This document shows positions 24,149 through 34,042 of a stretch of DNA of 64,000 nucleotides, in pieces; the stretch's first letter is position 1, and each line of letters opens with the position of its first letter. The stretch is from [Bacillus] selenitireducens MLS10. GTDB lineage: Bacteria > Bacillota > Bacilli > Bacillales > Salisediminibacteriaceae. The stretch is from the NCBI RefSeq assembly GCF_000093085.1, contig NC_014219.1, positions 2,534,384 through 2,598,383 of the forward strand, given 5' to 3'. Made by a program: the position numbers and the translations under genes. The notes below the pieces were generated by a model. The model saw nothing but the letters and a program-made list of their open reading frames with translations. It did not search any database and was not told the DNA's origin.

Positions 24149-24649
24149 ATGCTATACCTTCTTTCTTTTCAAGAAAGTGATTTGATAAAGGTCAGTCAGA
24201 ATCAGAATACGCAACTCCGGAAACAGGGGAATCCTGTTTTCCGTTATTCACATTTGCAGTTGATCATTATCATTGCCTTTCAAGAAACGCTTACTCAAAT
24301 CATAATTTTATCATGAACAGTCTCTGAATAGCCACCATTAATTATGATGCTGATGCCACCTCATGCTGTAAACGGACTATGCTGAAGCGAGTTCTTTATG
24401 TTTGCCCTGCTGAAAATTTCGTGCTGTTTTCAGTCGGTTTCCGCAATTGTTTTCCCGTATAGACTGATTAAGGGGGCATCAGCCTGACTCACTGAGTAAA
24501 TCAAATTTGACACTACAGGCAACAAATGAAATACTTTCCGAACTTGAACACTTTATGATTGACGGTGTCACCCAATCGTAGTAAAATTTATTATTTTATC
24601 TGGATTTATGTTATAATGATAATAATCTAGATTCAGTGGAGGGATATTT
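24149..24649. other. 500-bp non-coding region between cshB and the CarD-family gene
   Basis: No convincing gene was found on either strand. The stretch holds the divergent promoter regions, a small hairpin (GGAAACAGG/CCTGTTTtCC near 24219-24243), and a 9-bp complementary pair GCTGATGCC (24351-24359) and GGCATCAGC (24475-24483) that could close a ~115-nt structured loop. In B. subtilis the spore-coat-type gene yqfQ lies at the equivalent place. Confidence 0.4.
24507..24535 (+). promoter_or_regulatory. Possible promoter upstream of the CarD-family gene
   Basis: TTGACA (24507-24512) and AATACT (24530-24535) with a 17-bp spacer. A consensus TATAAT is also present at 24612-24617 but without a good -35, so two starts are possible. 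Confidence 0.5.
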
Positions 24650-25144
24650 ATGTTTTCAATTGGAGACTGTGTTGTCTACCCCTATCACGGGGCCGGACGT
24701 GTTGAAAAGATCGAAGAGAAAGAAATACTCGGAAATAAATTGCTCTATTTTGTCGTCTATTTCCCGCTGAATCAAGTAACGCTCATGCTGCCTGAAAATA
24801 AAATCGGAGAGTCCGGACTGAGACCGGTCATTACAAAAAAAGAGCTCGATGATGTCGTGGAGTCTTTATGCGAAGAAGTCGAAGCGAGAGAGACGGCTGC
24901 TACCGCAAAGCCTTATTCCCGTGAAAATGAAGCGTTACTGAAAACCGGCTCGATCTATGATGCAGCAAGAGTCATCTCCTTGTTAAATGCAAAAAAGTCA
25001 GAGCGGGCAAACGGCCTTCACATCGAAGATCGCAAAAACCTTGAACGCGCTACACAATTTCTTGTGAGTGAAGTCAAAAATATTAACGGTTTTTCGGAAG
25101 AAGATGCTAAGCTGTTTATCAAAAACAACATTCCTGTCACATAA
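24650..25144 (+). CDS. CarD/CdnL-family RNA polymerase-binding regulator
   Basis: A 164-residue protein whose first ~65 residues form the CarD_CdnL_TRCF Tudor-like domain (MFSIGDCVVYPYHGAGRVEKIEEKE is its typical opening; YFPLNQVTLMLPENK follows). The rest is helical (AARVISLLNAKKSERAN...). Such proteins bind the RNA polymerase beta subunit and alter open-complex stability. B. subtilis has a relative elsewhere (YdeB). ATG follows GGAGGG. It stands alone with its own terminator. Confidence 0.9.
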   Translation: MFSIGDCVVYPYHGAGRVEKIEEKEILGNKLLYFVVYFPLNQVTLMLPENKIGESGLRPVITKKELDDVVESLCEEVEARETAATAKPYSRENEALLKTGSIYDAARVISLLNAKKSERANGLHIEDRKNLERATQFLVSEVKNINGFSEEDAKLFIKNNIPVT

Positions 25145-25152
25145 GTACACGG

Positions 25153-25181
25153 ACCTTTCACGTTTTGTGAAAGGTTTTTTG
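25153..25181 (+). terminator. Terminator of the CarD-family gene
   Basis: ACCTTTCAC and GTGAAAGGT pair around a 5-nt loop and are followed by T6. Confidence 0.93.
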
Positions 25182-25372
25182 CTTGAGATTATGCTTATTA
25201 ACATCGACACTGGTATGCTCATCTCCCTGGGTCCTTTGACCAGGACGTATCCGACCAGTAATCAGACACAGCTCTGTTTACTCAACGGGTTTGGATTGTC
25301 AAGAATGTCACGGGGATTTATAATGTAAGAACAGTGGATATGATCCACGCAAAAGAGGAGGATGGTTTGATT

Positions 25373-26344
25373 ATGAATGTTATTAAAATATCTCCAAGGG
25401 GATATTGTTACGGAGTGGTGGATGCCATGGTTATCGCCCGCAAAACTGCGGAAAACCCTGCATACCCGCGACCGATTTATATATTGGGCATGATTGTCCA
25501 TAATGCTCATGTCACGGAAGCGTTTGAAGAAGACGGTATCATTACGCTTGATGGTCCAAACCGGCTCGATATTCTTGACCAGGTCGATCAGGGTACCATC
25601 ATTTATACAGCACATGGCGTCTCCCCGGAAGTCAGACGCAAAGCAAAAGAAAAAGGATTGACAACCGTTGATGCCACATGCCCTGACGTCACGAGAACAC
25701 ATGATTTAATCAGGGAAAGAAAAGCCTTAGGGTATGAGGTTATTTACGTAGGGAAAAAAGGTCACCCTGAACCAGAAGGGGCCGCAGGCGTAGCCCCGGA
25801 GATTGTTCATGTCGTGGAGAAGGTCGAAGACGTCCATAACCTGAATATTGCATCAGAAAAGATCGTGATCACCAATCAGACAACGATGAGCCAATGGGAT
25901 GTATCTGATATCATGAAAGCGGCAAAAGAGAAGTATCCGCACGCTGAAATTCATAATGAAATCTGTCTGGCCACCCAGACAAGACAAGAAGCGGTCGCAG
26001 AACAGGCCGGAGATGCAGATTTACTGATCGTAGTCGGAGACCCGAAAAGCAACAATTCAAACCGTCTTGCTCAGGTTTCCATAGAAGTTGCCGGCACCGA
26101 CTCACATCGGATCAGCAGACTGAGTGAGCTGAATACCGAGTGGCTGAAAGGCATAAAGACTGTAGCTGTTACGTCCGGAGCCAGTACACCAACGCCGATC
26201 ACAAAAGAAATTATCCGTTTTCTTGAGCAGTTTGACGAAAACGATCCACATACGTGGGATACAACCGATACCGTCAAACTTTCCAAAATACTGCCGAAAA
26301 TGAAAAGTGCCCACGTACCGAAGCGCGCCGAACAGGAAATTTGA
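25373..26344 (+). CDS. ispH: 4-hydroxy-3-methylbut-2-enyl diphosphate reductase
   Basis: The start is ATG 25373, giving [19 protein letters not shown], which matches the family; the ribosome site is GAGGAGG upstream. The ~323-residue [4Fe-4S] enzyme makes IPP and DMAPP, the last step of the MEP pathway. The three cluster cysteines are visible in [17 protein letters not shown] and [11 protein letters not shown], and the catalytic Glu/His motifs in YTAHGVSP and GHPEPEGA. Confidence 0.96.
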   Translation: MNVIKISPRGYCYGVVDAMVIARKTAENPAYPRPIYILGMIVHNAHVTEAFEEDGIITLDGPNRLDILDQVDQGTIIYTAHGVSPEVRRKAKEKGLTTVDATCPDVTRTHDLIRERKALGYEVIYVGKKGHPEPEGAAGVAPEIVHVVEKVEDVHNLNIASEKIVITNQTTMSQWDVSDIMKAAKEKYPHAEIHNEICLATQTRQEAVAEQAGDADLLIVVGDPKSNNSNRLAQVSIEVAGTDSHRISRLSELNTEWLKGIKTVAVTSGASTPTPITKEIIRFLEQFDENDPHTWDTTDTVKLSKILPKMKSAHVPKRAEQEI

Positions 26345-26406
26345 CGATCATCACAGAAACACAGTGATTTTATTATTCGCGCAACCAACTGATTGACCTG
26401 ATAGAA

Positions 26407-26446
26407 AACCACCCTGCCAGTTGATTTGATTGGCGAGGGTGGTTAT
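26407..26446. terminator. Bidirectional terminator between ispH and yqfO
   Basis: AACCACCCTGCCA and TGGCGAGGGTGGTT pair around an AT-rich loop; ATTTGTTT follows on the plus strand. Confidence 0.8.
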
Positions 26447-26450
26447 TTGT

Positions 26451-27572
26451 TTACCTGAAGCGAAATGGATCTGTATGACTATCAGAAACAATGATGTCTG
26501 ATTCATACCCGTTTGATGTAAGGAACTCTCTTAAACGGTCAGCAGTGGCACGCTTCATGATTTTTTCCACATTATGACCCGGATCGACCATCATTAAGCC
26601 TTCCATCATTGCATCATGGGCAACATGATAATACAAATCTCCTGTGACGTAGACATCTGCACCTTTATGAAGAGCAGTCATTGTATATTTATTGCCGTCA
26701 CCGCCCAGCACCGCTACTTTTTTCACTTCACGTGAACCATCACCGACAACCCGGACAAATGGGACTTCAAACGCCGCCTTTACATGATCTGCAAAAGCGT
26801 CGAGCGTCATACCATCTTTAAGGTAGCCAATACGTCCAAGTCCAAAGACTTCTCCCTGATTTGCCAGCGGGTACACATCGTATGCCGGTTCTTCATATGG
26901 ATGTGCATCAAGCATGGCCCGGATGACCTTTTTTTGAATCGATCCCGGTATAATTGTTTCAATCTTCAGCTCCTCGACAAATTCAGGCTCTCCCTGTTTT
27001 CCTATATATGGATCAGTACCGTCGCCAGGGATGAATGAACCTGTTCCTGGTGACTGAAACGAGCAATGACTGTAATCACCGATATGACCGGCACCTGCAT
27101 CCCCCATCGCCTGCCTGACCCTGTCAGCATCATCTTTCGATACAAAAATCGTCAGCTTATACAACTGATCTTCACCCGTCTTTGCCAATACCTCGGTATC
27201 AGTCAAACCAAGAGCGTCGGCCATCAGATCATTCACGCCTCCGTCCGTTACGTCGAGATTCGTATGCGCAACATAAAGAGAAATGTCATGCTTGATCAGC
27301 TTTTCAACGGTTCTGCCATAGGAAACATCAGTCCGAATTGTTTTTAACGGCTTAAAAATCAAAGGATGGTGAGCAATGATAAAATCAATTTCCTGACTGA
27401 TGGCTTCATCAACCACCTGCTCATTGACATCAAGTGTAACCATGACCTTGTTGACGCTCTTATTGAGCGTTCCTATCTGCAGTCCGATTTTGTCTCCTTC
27501 TACAGCGAGAGATTTCGGCGAATAGGATTCAAATTCCTGGATAAGGGTTTGCGCGTGCACACGCTTAGCCAT
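26451..27572 (-). CDS. yqfO: NIF3-like dinuclear metal centre protein (YqfO)
   Basis: A ~373-residue protein of the DUF34/NIF3 family with IIAHHPLIFKPLKTI and AHTNLDVTDGGVND (metal-binding His) in the N-terminal half. The C-terminal half has the matching GGDGNKY, VTGDLYYHVAHDAM and VDPGHNVEK motifs. A CutA/PII-like insert (residues ~130-250, KLTIFVSKDDADRV, ...) separates them, typical of the bacillus form. Molecular function is unsettled (GTP cyclohydrolase annotations are doubtful). The gene overlaps trmK by a few bases. Start ATG 27570-27572 after GGAGGA. Confidence 0.9.
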   Translation of the reverse strand: MAKRVHAQTLIQEFESYSPKSLAVEGDKIGLQIGTLNKSVNKVMVTLDVNEQVVDEAISQEIDFIIAHHPLIFKPLKTIRTDVSYGRTVEKLIKHDISLYVAHTNLDVTDGGVNDLMADALGLTDTEVLAKTGEDQLYKLTIFVSKDDADRVRQAMGDAGAGHIGDYSHCSFQSPGTGSFIPGDGTDPYIGKQGEPEFVEELKIETIIPGSIQKKVIRAMLDAHPYEEPAYDVYPLANQGEVFGLGRIGYLKDGMTLDAFADHVKAAFEVPFVRVVGDGSREVKKVAVLGGDGNKYTMTALHKGADVYVTGDLYYHVAHDAMMEGLMMVDPGHNVEKIMKRATADRLREFLTSNGYESDIIVSDSHTDPFRFR

Positions 27573-28290
27573 CAATGGATTCCTCCTTCAACCACAATAA
27601 TTTTTCATTCACTTCATTCAGTCTTTTTTTCACTTGATCCTGATCATTTGCGTTTAAGAGCTGTTCTTTGATACGGTTCAATTCTTTGTATTCCCATTCC
27701 CACTTTTTTTGAAAAGCGGAATTCGGTTTTCGGATTAAATGCGGTCCGAGCCAAAGCTCTTTCATGCGTGTATCCTGATCCACATGATAAGCATTTGTTC
27801 CCGTTCCCTTTTCTGCAATAAGAATTTCATAGATATGACCATCCTCTTCAAGAATGACCTCATCAATCAAATCCCATTCTTCCTTCATCAGCCAGGTGCG
27901 GATTCTGTCAGCGGCAATATTCGGCTGTAAAATCAAACGCTTAACGTGAGCAAGTGAATCTTTCCCCTCATCAAGAATAGACCTGATCAGAGGACCACCC
28001 ATTCCTGCAACGACAACCGTATCGATCTCCGGCTCATCGACAATCACTTCAAGACCGCTGCCTTTTTTGGCACGAATGATCGAAGAGTACCCCGCTTTTC
28101 TGATATTTTCTTCAGCTGACTTGAGCGGTCCGTCATTAATTTCACCGGCCACACCATACCGAATCTGTTTTCGGTCTGCGAGATAAACCGGTAAATAAGC
28201 ATGATCTGAACCGATATCTGCCAGTGCTGCTCCTTCAGGAACATAGTAAGCCACGGTCTCGAGCCTGGCTGATAGCTGTTGATGATTCAT
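27565..28290 (-). CDS. trmK: tRNA (adenine22-N1)-methyltransferase TrmK
   Basis: The start is chosen at ATG 28288-28290 (MNHQQLSARLETVAYYV), behind GGGGGA; the frame extends upstream without a ribosome site. The ~241-residue product has the SAM motif ALADIGSDHAYLPVYLA and the VVAGMGGPLIRSIL motif of the TrmK (YqfN) family, which methylates A22 in the D-loop of tRNAs. The C-terminal helical domain (KEEWDLIDEVILEEDGHIYE) is present. Operon with yqfO, as in B. subtilis. Confidence 0.92.
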   Translation of the reverse strand: MNHQQLSARLETVAYYVPEGAALADIGSDHAYLPVYLADRKQIRYGVAGEINDGPLKSAEENIRKAGYSSIIRAKKGSGLEVIVDEPEIDTVVVAGMGGPLIRSILDEGKDSLAHVKRLILQPNIAADRIRTWLMKEEWDLIDEVILEEDGHIYEILIAEKGTGTNAYHVDQDTRMKELWLGPHLIRKPNSAFQKKWEWEYKELNRIKEQLLNANDQDQVKKRLNEVNEKLLWLKEESIDG

Positions 28291-28401
28291 CATCTTTCCC
28301 CCATTCATTGTCATGTCTGTACTGACAGATTTCACAAGCTGTTTTGATATGTATGTATGTTTAGAAGGCCATGATTTATGATTCACGTGAACCGGGCCGA
28401 C

Positions 28402-28437
28402 TGTAAAAAAGAAAGAAGGATACCGGATCCCTCTTTC
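28402..28437 (-). terminator. cccA terminator
   Basis: On the minus strand GAAAGAGGGAT and ATCCTTCTTTC pair (two G-U), followed by a T6 run. Confidence 0.8.
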
Positions 28438-28463
28438 CTGTTGAAACGTATTTACCAATGGTC

Positions 28464-28829
28464 TTACTGCTCAAGGATATAGAGAGTGACTGCTTCAGCC
28501 TCTTCCCCTGAAACAAGTCCTGCCGGCATTGTGCCAGGTCCTTCTTCAATGGCAGTCAGGATCTCTTCTTCCGAATAAACACCGCCCGCAAGTCCAGGTC
28601 CTACGCCGCCATCAAGGTTTTCCCCGTGACAGGATGCACATTGACCGATATACACGTGTTCTCCCAGTTCAATCGGATCATCGAATTCCTGTTCAGCCTC
28701 ATTATTCTCATTATTATCATCTCCGGCGGTTTCAGGCCCCACATTCAAACCGACGAAAGAGAGAATGATAATCATAAGAACCCCCAAAACAGCTGTTGCA
28801 GCAAAAGGATATAACGGTTTTCCTCTCAT
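28464..28829 (-). CDS. cccA: Membrane-anchored cytochrome c (c-550 type)
   Basis: A 121-residue protein with one N-terminal membrane helix (FAATAVLGVLMIIILSFVGL), an acidic Asn/Glu linker (~residues 35-52) and a small cytochrome c domain. Heme is attached at C64-A-S-C67-H68, and Met101 in GTMPAGL is the expected axial ligand. It carries electrons to the terminal oxidase on the outer membrane face. Location next to the sigA cluster matches B. subtilis cccA. Confidence 0.92.
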   Translation of the reverse strand: MRGKPLYPFAATAVLGVLMIIILSFVGLNVGPETAGDDNNENNEAEQEFDDPIELGEHVYIGQCASCHGENLDGGVGPGLAGGVYSEEEILTAIEEGPGTMPAGLVSGEEAEAVTLYILEQ

Positions 28830-28937
28830 CTGTATGTACCTCCTTTTCGTTTATACGATCTACATGGTGACAAACCCATTAATGCTGCGTCACACACTAT
28901 CATTGTATATGAAAATAGCGTTTAAGCAAAGAAAAAT

Positions 28938-29666
28938 CTATTTCAAAATGCGTTCAGCGGCGCTCTTCATCGCTCTCGGATCATCTGTGATAATTCCCGA
29001 TACCCCGAGCTTATCACACAACAGCAGTTGCCCCGGCTTACGCACATGGTAGGCTCTGACCGGCACGCCTTTATTGCTCCATCGCCTGAAAAATCTTGAA
29101 TTCTGGATATTGTAGCGGATATGAATACCGTCAGCAGACATTTTTTCAGCATATTTAACCGCTCTGAAAATTGGTGTTTTTGTCAGTAATGCGGTTTCAA
29201 GATGAGGATTAAGGGACTTAATCTGCTCTAAATACCCGTGTTGAAAACTCGATATGACGGCCCTGTCAATCATCTCAAAGTGTTCGAGATCCTTCACCGT
29301 TTCCCTGATTAAGAGATCCGCATTGGATTTTTGGAGTTTCAGTTCGATATGAAGAGTAAACGAATAGTCCGAAGCCCAAAGTAAAAACTCCTTGAATGAA
29401 GGGATGGTCTCTCCTCTGAATGAATCATGAAATCGCTGTCCTGCATCAAACTGTTTCAATTCATTTAATGTAAATGATGAAACTGAGCCCCGCCCATTCG
29501 TTGTCCGATCAATCGTCGGGTCATGAATGATCACCGGGACCAGGTCTTTCGTCAGCTGTAAATCAAACTCGATACCATCCACATCATATCCTGCCGCTGA
29601 ATAAAAAGCGGCCATGGTATTTTCAGGAGCATATCGTTTATTTCCTCTGTGCGCAATAATTTTCAT
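28938..29666 (-). CDS. Glycerophosphodiester phosphodiesterase family protein
   Basis: A 242-residue TIM-barrel enzyme with the GDPD signature MKIIAHRGNKRYAPENT (catalytic His-Arg) and GIEFDLQLTKDLVPVIIHDPTIDRTTNGRG (metal ligands and second His). It ends with the expected GVSGIITDDPRAM. No signal peptide, so cytoplasmic (UgpQ/YqiK-like). It likely hydrolyses glycerophosphodiesters to glycerol-3-phosphate and an alcohol. Confidence 0.9.
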   Translation of the reverse strand: MKIIAHRGNKRYAPENTMAAFYSAAGYDVDGIEFDLQLTKDLVPVIIHDPTIDRTTNGRGSVSSFTLNELKQFDAGQRFHDSFRGETIPSFKEFLLWASDYSFTLHIELKLQKSNADLLIRETVKDLEHFEMIDRAVISSFQHGYLEQIKSLNPHLETALLTKTPIFRAVKYAEKMSADGIHIRYNIQNSRFFRRWSNKGVPVRAYHVRKPGQLLLCDKLGVSGIITDDPRAMKSAAERILK

Positions 29667-29699
29667 TCCAAATCAACCTCACTGTCTATTCCGGCTCTT

Positions 29700-30245
29700 C
29701 TATATTCTTTCCACAATCAGAAAACCGATAAACAGCACAACACCGGAAATACCGGAAATCCATAAATACGGCAGTTTAAGGCGCCATCCTCCTGCAATCC
29801 AAAGCGTACAAAGAACAACGATCGAACCCCCGAGGATCGCCCTCGAATTATCAAAAAAGAGGTCTACACCTACAACTGTAAGAATAAAAGACATAAAAGC
29901 TGCGAGGATAATATAAACATGCGTATACATCCGGTCTCGGCTCTGATAATAAAAGGCTGCGAACGCACTGATTACCATCACAAATGCAAGAATTCCAATT
30001 TGAAAGCCGGGCGGAATCTGTGTGAAATATAAAAATAAAATTAACAAGAAAAGTAAAAGAATAATCGCTCCTATGGTGGCAACCATTTTTTTGAACGCAG
30101 GCATCAGAGCGCGCTCGATGGGTTCATCAGGCGCATTTCCTTCTGTATAAAGACTCATTAAAAAATCACAGTACGTTTCGGGAAGAAGCTTACTGTCACG
30201 CCATTTCTGGATTTCATTCACGATTATTTTTTGCCGTTCATTCAT
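29700..30245 (-). CDS. Uncharacterised membrane protein
   Basis: A 181-residue protein. The N-terminal ~50 residues are soluble (EIQKWRDSKLLPETYCDFLMSLYTEG), followed by roughly five membrane helices (residues ~55-180). The ATG at 30243-30245 has GGAGGCAGG upstream. The N-terminal motif recurs in small bacillus membrane proteins of unknown role. It lies between sigA and the GDPD gene on the same strand. Confidence 0.75.
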   Translation of the reverse strand: MNERQKIIVNEIQKWRDSKLLPETYCDFLMSLYTEGNAPDEPIERALMPAFKKMVATIGAIILLLFLLILFLYFTQIPPGFQIGILAFVMVISAFAAFYYQSRDRMYTHVYIILAAFMSFILTVVGVDLFFDNSRAILGGSIVVLCTLWIAGGWRLKLPYLWISGISGVVLFIGFLIVERI

Positions 30246-30365
30246 CCAATCACCTGCCTCCTATTGAATGACATCCTGTACCATATCATCCAGTATAGCA
30301 TATCTTGTCAGAGCTAGGTGTGCACGGTTCAGCAAATGATAAAATGATATCATTGAACAAAAGCA

Positions 30366-30406
30366 CAAAAAAGACTCCCCGTTTTTCACAACAGGAAGTC
30401 TTTGCT
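30366..30406 (-). terminator. sigA operon terminator
   Basis: AAAGACTTCCTG and CGGGGAGTCTTT (minus strand) form a hairpin followed by T's, immediately after the sigA stop codon. Confidence 0.85.
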
Positions 30407-30408
30407 TA

Positions 30409-31524
30409 TTAATCCAAAAAGTCTTTCAAACGCTTGCTTCTGCTCGGGTGCCGAAGCTTTCGTAACGCTTTTGCTTCGATTTGACGAATCCGTTCTCTCG
30501 TCACACCGAACACCTTTCCAACTTCCTCAAGAGTTCTAGTCCGACCATCATCCAGTCCAAAGCGGAGCCTGAGCACATTTTCTTCACGGTCTGTCAGTGT
30601 ATCGAGAACATCTTCGAGCTGTTCTTTCAACAGCTCATAGGCAGCAGCATCGGAGGGAGCCAATGCTTCCTGGTCTTCAATGAAATCACCAAGATGAGAG
30701 TCATCCTCTTCACCGATTGGGGTCTCGAGTGAAACAGGTTCCTGTGCAATTTTAAGAATTTCTCTGACCTTATCCGGGGTCAGTTCCATTTCCTTTGACA
30801 CTTCTTCAGGTGTCGGTTCCCTTCCGAGATCCTGCAAGAGCTGACGTTGAACACGAATCAGCTTGTTAATGGTTTCCACCATGTGAACAGGAATCCGGAT
30901 CGTTCTCGCCTGATCGGCAATCGCCCGTGTGATAGCCTGACGGATCCACCATGTGGCGTACGTACTGAACTTAAACCCTTTATTGTAATCAAACTTTTCA
31001 ACGGCTTTAATCAGTCCCATATTGCCTTCCTGAATCAGATCCAGGAAAAGCATACCCCTGCCGACGTAGCGTTTTGCGATACTGACAACAAGACGGAGGT
31101 TAGCTTCTGCAAGCCGCCGCTTAGCTTCTTCATCATCTTCTTCAATCCGTTTGGCAAGTTCCACTTCTTCTTTTGCAGAAAGGAGAGGAACACGGCCAAT
31201 CTCTTTTAAATACATTCGGACAGGATCGTTAATTTTGATACCAGGAGGCACACTGAGGTCATTCAGGTCAAATGCTTCTTCTTTCTCGACCTGTTGTAAA
31301 CTCGGGACCGCTTCCGATTCATTTATGATATCAACACCCTGTTCACCAAGATGTTCAAAAAATTCATCCATCTGATCAGAATCCTGATCGAACGCGCCGA
31401 GTTTTTCCGTAATTTCCACATAGGTAAGTGATCCGCGCTTTTTACCTGCCTCTACCAACTGCTCTTTAACCTGATCGAGGGTCAGGTCTCCGTCAGCCAT
31501 CTGACGAACCTGCTTGTCACCCAT
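30409..31524 (-). CDS. sigA: Primary RNA polymerase sigma factor SigA
   Basis: A 371-residue sigma-70 factor. Region 1.1 is N-terminal; region 1.2 starts at [17 protein letters not shown]. Region 2 holds [16 protein letters not shown] and the -10 recognition helix [14 protein letters not shown]; region 3 follows; region 4 ends with [20 protein letters not shown] for -35 recognition. Length matches B. subtilis SigA. Last gene of the macromolecular-synthesis cluster after dnaG. ATG follows AAGGAGGGATCGT. Confidence 0.98.
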   Translation of the reverse strand: MGDKQVRQMADGDLTLDQVKEQLVEAGKKRGSLTYVEITEKLGAFDQDSDQMDEFFEHLGEQGVDIINESEAVPSLQQVEKEEAFDLNDLSVPPGIKINDPVRMYLKEIGRVPLLSAKEEVELAKRIEEDDEEAKRRLAEANLRLVVSIAKRYVGRGMLFLDLIQEGNMGLIKAVEKFDYNKGFKFSTYATWWIRQAITRAIADQARTIRIPVHMVETINKLIRVQRQLLQDLGREPTPEEVSKEMELTPDKVREILKIAQEPVSLETPIGEEDDSHLGDFIEDQEALAPSDAAAYELLKEQLEDVLDTLTDREENVLRLRFGLDDGRTRTLEEVGKVFGVTRERIRQIEAKALRKLRHPSRSKRLKDFLD

Positions 31525-31561
31525 ACGATCCCTCCTTCCAATTGTTCAAACCGGTAAACAT

Positions 31562-33376
31562 CTATTGATAACGGTATTTCAATGAACGGTACAGTCTGTT
31601 CAGTTTCATACCGATCTCTGCAGCAGCAAGATGATCGCGATTGTCAATCGCCTGCTGCTGTTCCTTCTTCAGTTCTTCGACTTCATGCAGTCTTGATGCA
31701 TTTTTTATGACCTGTATATAATCAGCAAGGACCTGCTCTGACACATCGTCTTCAAGCTGCTTCATGGAAAGCTCCGCAGCTGTATTCCGTACATCAGCGT
31801 CATGAATTCTTTCGAGAAAAAGAGCCGGTTCCGGCTGAAAGCCTTCAGCATAGTACCCATAGAGATGAGCAGCAATCGCCTGATAGATTTCAAATTGAAA
31901 AGAAGCGCCGATTTCTTCTTCAACCTGCATGGCGACATCTTTTGAATACATCATGTGCGCGATCAGACGGCGCTCCGCATTTTCTTCTGCGGACATCATT
32001 TTTTTGGCTCGTTTGTCAACCTGTTTGAATATGGCCTCTTTGACCTGCTTATGTTCCTTCTTACGCTGATTGGATCTGATACGTGTTAATTCTTCTCGAA
32101 GAATGTCCACGGAAAGATTAAACCGCTCAGCCAGTTTATGAAGGTACATATCCCGCTCAACAGGGCCGTCAATGCCTGCAGTTTCTTGAAGCAGGTCTTC
32201 AATATACGCAACCCGTTCATGTTCGAGAGTCAAATCCCGGCCAGTTTCAAAAAACTGAAACAAAAACGCCATCCACGACTTCCGGTTATCTATGACCTCG
32301 GATACAAAACGATCTTTGCCAAACTCACGAATATAATCATCCGGATCGTAGCCCTCCGGCAAGTTTGCCACCGAAACGGAAAGACCCGCAGCCATCAGGA
32401 TACGTGCATTTTTATACGTTGCCTGCTGCCCTGCTCCATCTCCATCGTAACAGAGCAGGACACGGTCAGCATTGCGCCGAATCATTTTGGCCTGCTGATC
32501 TGTCATCGCTGTACCGAGAGATGCTATACCGTTGTCTATACCCGCTCGCCATGCTGCTATAACATCCACGTATCCTTCGAACAAAACGGCTTCATTGCGC
32601 TTTTTGATTCGGGGTCTTGCGAGATGGAAACCGTAAAGTGTAACGCTTTTATTGAAGATCTCGGATTCATGGCTGTTTAAATATTTCGGCTGGCTGTCCC
32701 CCAAACCGCGCCCGCCGAATGCAACGTGCTTTCCCTGTGCATTCCAGATCGGAAACATAATCCGGTCTCGGAAACGGTCATACGGTTTGCCGTCAGATTC
32801 TCTTCTTCCAACAAGCCCACAAGACGCCATATCATCCATCGAGAAACCCCGTTTCTCAAGAAAACCCGAAAGAAAATCCCATGAATCCGGCGCATAGCCA
32901 ACCTGATACTGGTCAATAGCCGCTTGTGTAAATCCGCGTTTTCGAAGATATTCTCTTGCAGGCTTTCCTTCTTCTGACTGAACGAGGACATGATGAAAAT
33001 ACTTCGCAGCAAGTTCATGTGCATCATAAAAAGCAGCGTGGGATTCATTTTCACGTTTTCCCTGAATATCCGCGACATGATCAGGAAGCTCAATTCGGCT
33101 TCGCTCCGCAAGTTTTTGTACACTTTCAACAAATGAAAGTCCCTCGAGTTCCTGAAAGAAACTAAAAACATTACCGCCTGCACCGCAGCCAAAGCAATGA
33201 TAGACCTGTTTATCAGGCGAGATACTGAATGACGGTGAGTTCTCATTATGGAAAGGACAAAGTCCAACAAAACCCTTTCCCTGTTTTTTCAGCTGAACGT
33301 GTTCACTAATTACATCAACAATATCAGAATTTTTCCTGACTTCCTCAATGATATCTTCAGGAATTCGGCGTTCCAT
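31562..33376 (-). CDS. dnaG: DNA primase
   Basis: The start is ATG 33374-33376 (MERRIPEDIIEEVRKNSDIV), preceded by GAGGGTGG; a longer frame exists. The ~604-residue enzyme makes RNA primers at the replication fork. The zinc-binding domain has CPFHNENSPSF and HCFGCGAGG (CHC2). The TOPRIM polymerase core shows LFEGYVDVIAAWRAG and LCYDGDGAGQQA. The C-terminal helicase-binding domain is present. Confidence 0.96.
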   Translation of the reverse strand: MERRIPEDIIEEVRKNSDIVDVISEHVQLKKQGKGFVGLCPFHNENSPSFSISPDKQVYHCFGCGAGGNVFSFFQELEGLSFVESVQKLAERSRIELPDHVADIQGKRENESHAAFYDAHELAAKYFHHVLVQSEEGKPAREYLRKRGFTQAAIDQYQVGYAPDSWDFLSGFLEKRGFSMDDMASCGLVGRRESDGKPYDRFRDRIMFPIWNAQGKHVAFGGRGLGDSQPKYLNSHESEIFNKSVTLYGFHLARPRIKKRNEAVLFEGYVDVIAAWRAGIDNGIASLGTAMTDQQAKMIRRNADRVLLCYDGDGAGQQATYKNARILMAAGLSVSVANLPEGYDPDDYIREFGKDRFVSEVIDNRKSWMAFLFQFFETGRDLTLEHERVAYIEDLLQETAGIDGPVERDMYLHKLAERFNLSVDILREELTRIRSNQRKKEHKQVKEAIFKQVDKRAKKMMSAEENAERRLIAHMMYSKDVAMQVEEEIGASFQFEIYQAIAAHLYGYYAEGFQPEPALFLERIHDADVRNTAAELSMKQLEDDVSEQVLADYIQVIKNASRLHEVEELKKEQQQAIDNRDHLAAAEIGMKLNRLYRSLKYRYQ

Positions 33377-33441
33377 GGTGCCACCCTCTTCATTTCTCAC
33401 TGACAGAAAACATCCCTAACACTTACGATTCGAGAAGAATT

Positions 33442-33897
33442 TCATTTTTCCTGCTTTTTTCTTAAAATAATTTCGAGTATCTCAGAAAAATGTGCCCTGT
33501 CATCAGCCGTAAAAGGCTTGGGGCCTTTATGACGTTTGCCGCTTTTGCGAACTTTCGCTTCATGGTACCGCCGGTCGAGATGAAAATCAATTGTCGTATG
33601 TGTCACTTCATTCCCTCTCGATTGCAAAACTGTCGCTCCTTTGGCAAGCAGAAGACTCGATAAGCCCAAATCATCTGTAATAATTACATCCGAAGAAGAA
33701 ACAAGATTGGCTATACGAAGATCAGCTGCCTCTCTGTCCGGATCAACGATGATCTGTTCCACAAAAGCAGGGAGACTTTTCCCTCTCGTGTGAGCATATG
33801 AGGAGACAAGAATGACTGAAAGAGAAAAGCGATCAGCCAGTTCGATCACCTCGGGAACAACCGGGCATGCATCACCATCAATAAACAGTCGGATCAT
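33442..33897 (-). CDS. yqxD: YaiI/YqxD family protein (DUF188)
   Basis: A ~151-residue protein beginning MIRLFIDGDACPVVPEVIEL, the diagnostic opening of the UPF0178 family, with DVIITDDLGLSSLLLAKGA further on. The PIN-like fold suggests nuclease-type chemistry but activity is undefined. It precedes dnaG and sigA as in B. subtilis. ATG 33895-33897 follows TTGGAG. Confidence 0.9.
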   Translation of the reverse strand: MIRLFIDGDACPVVPEVIELADRFSLSVILVSSYAHTRGKSLPAFVEQIIVDPDREAADLRIANLVSSSDVIITDDLGLSSLLLAKGATVLQSRGNEVTHTTIDFHLDRRYHEAKVRKSGKRHKGPKPFTADDRAHFSEILEIILRKKQEK

Positions 33898-34042
33898 CAA
33901 CACTCCAATTATTCTGCGACATGTGAATATTCGTGATTACAGACAAACATCCATCAAACCAGAAGATTTGACAGATGCAGTCACAATATATCATTATATC
34001 CGAAATGTCTCTGAAACACCAGCAAAAGCTTTAGTGTTAAAA

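Noticed and set aside
24256-24272. Fur/PerR-like site (TGATCATTATCATTG) and an ATAATGATAATAAT stretch at 24613-24626
   Set aside because: Each matches only part of a Fur or PerR box, and AT-rich promoter DNA gives such partial matches often.
32138-33270. Several open frames of 100-200 codons overlapping dnaG in other frames
   Set aside because: They are frame shadows of DnaG, which shows complete, conserved domains across the same bases.
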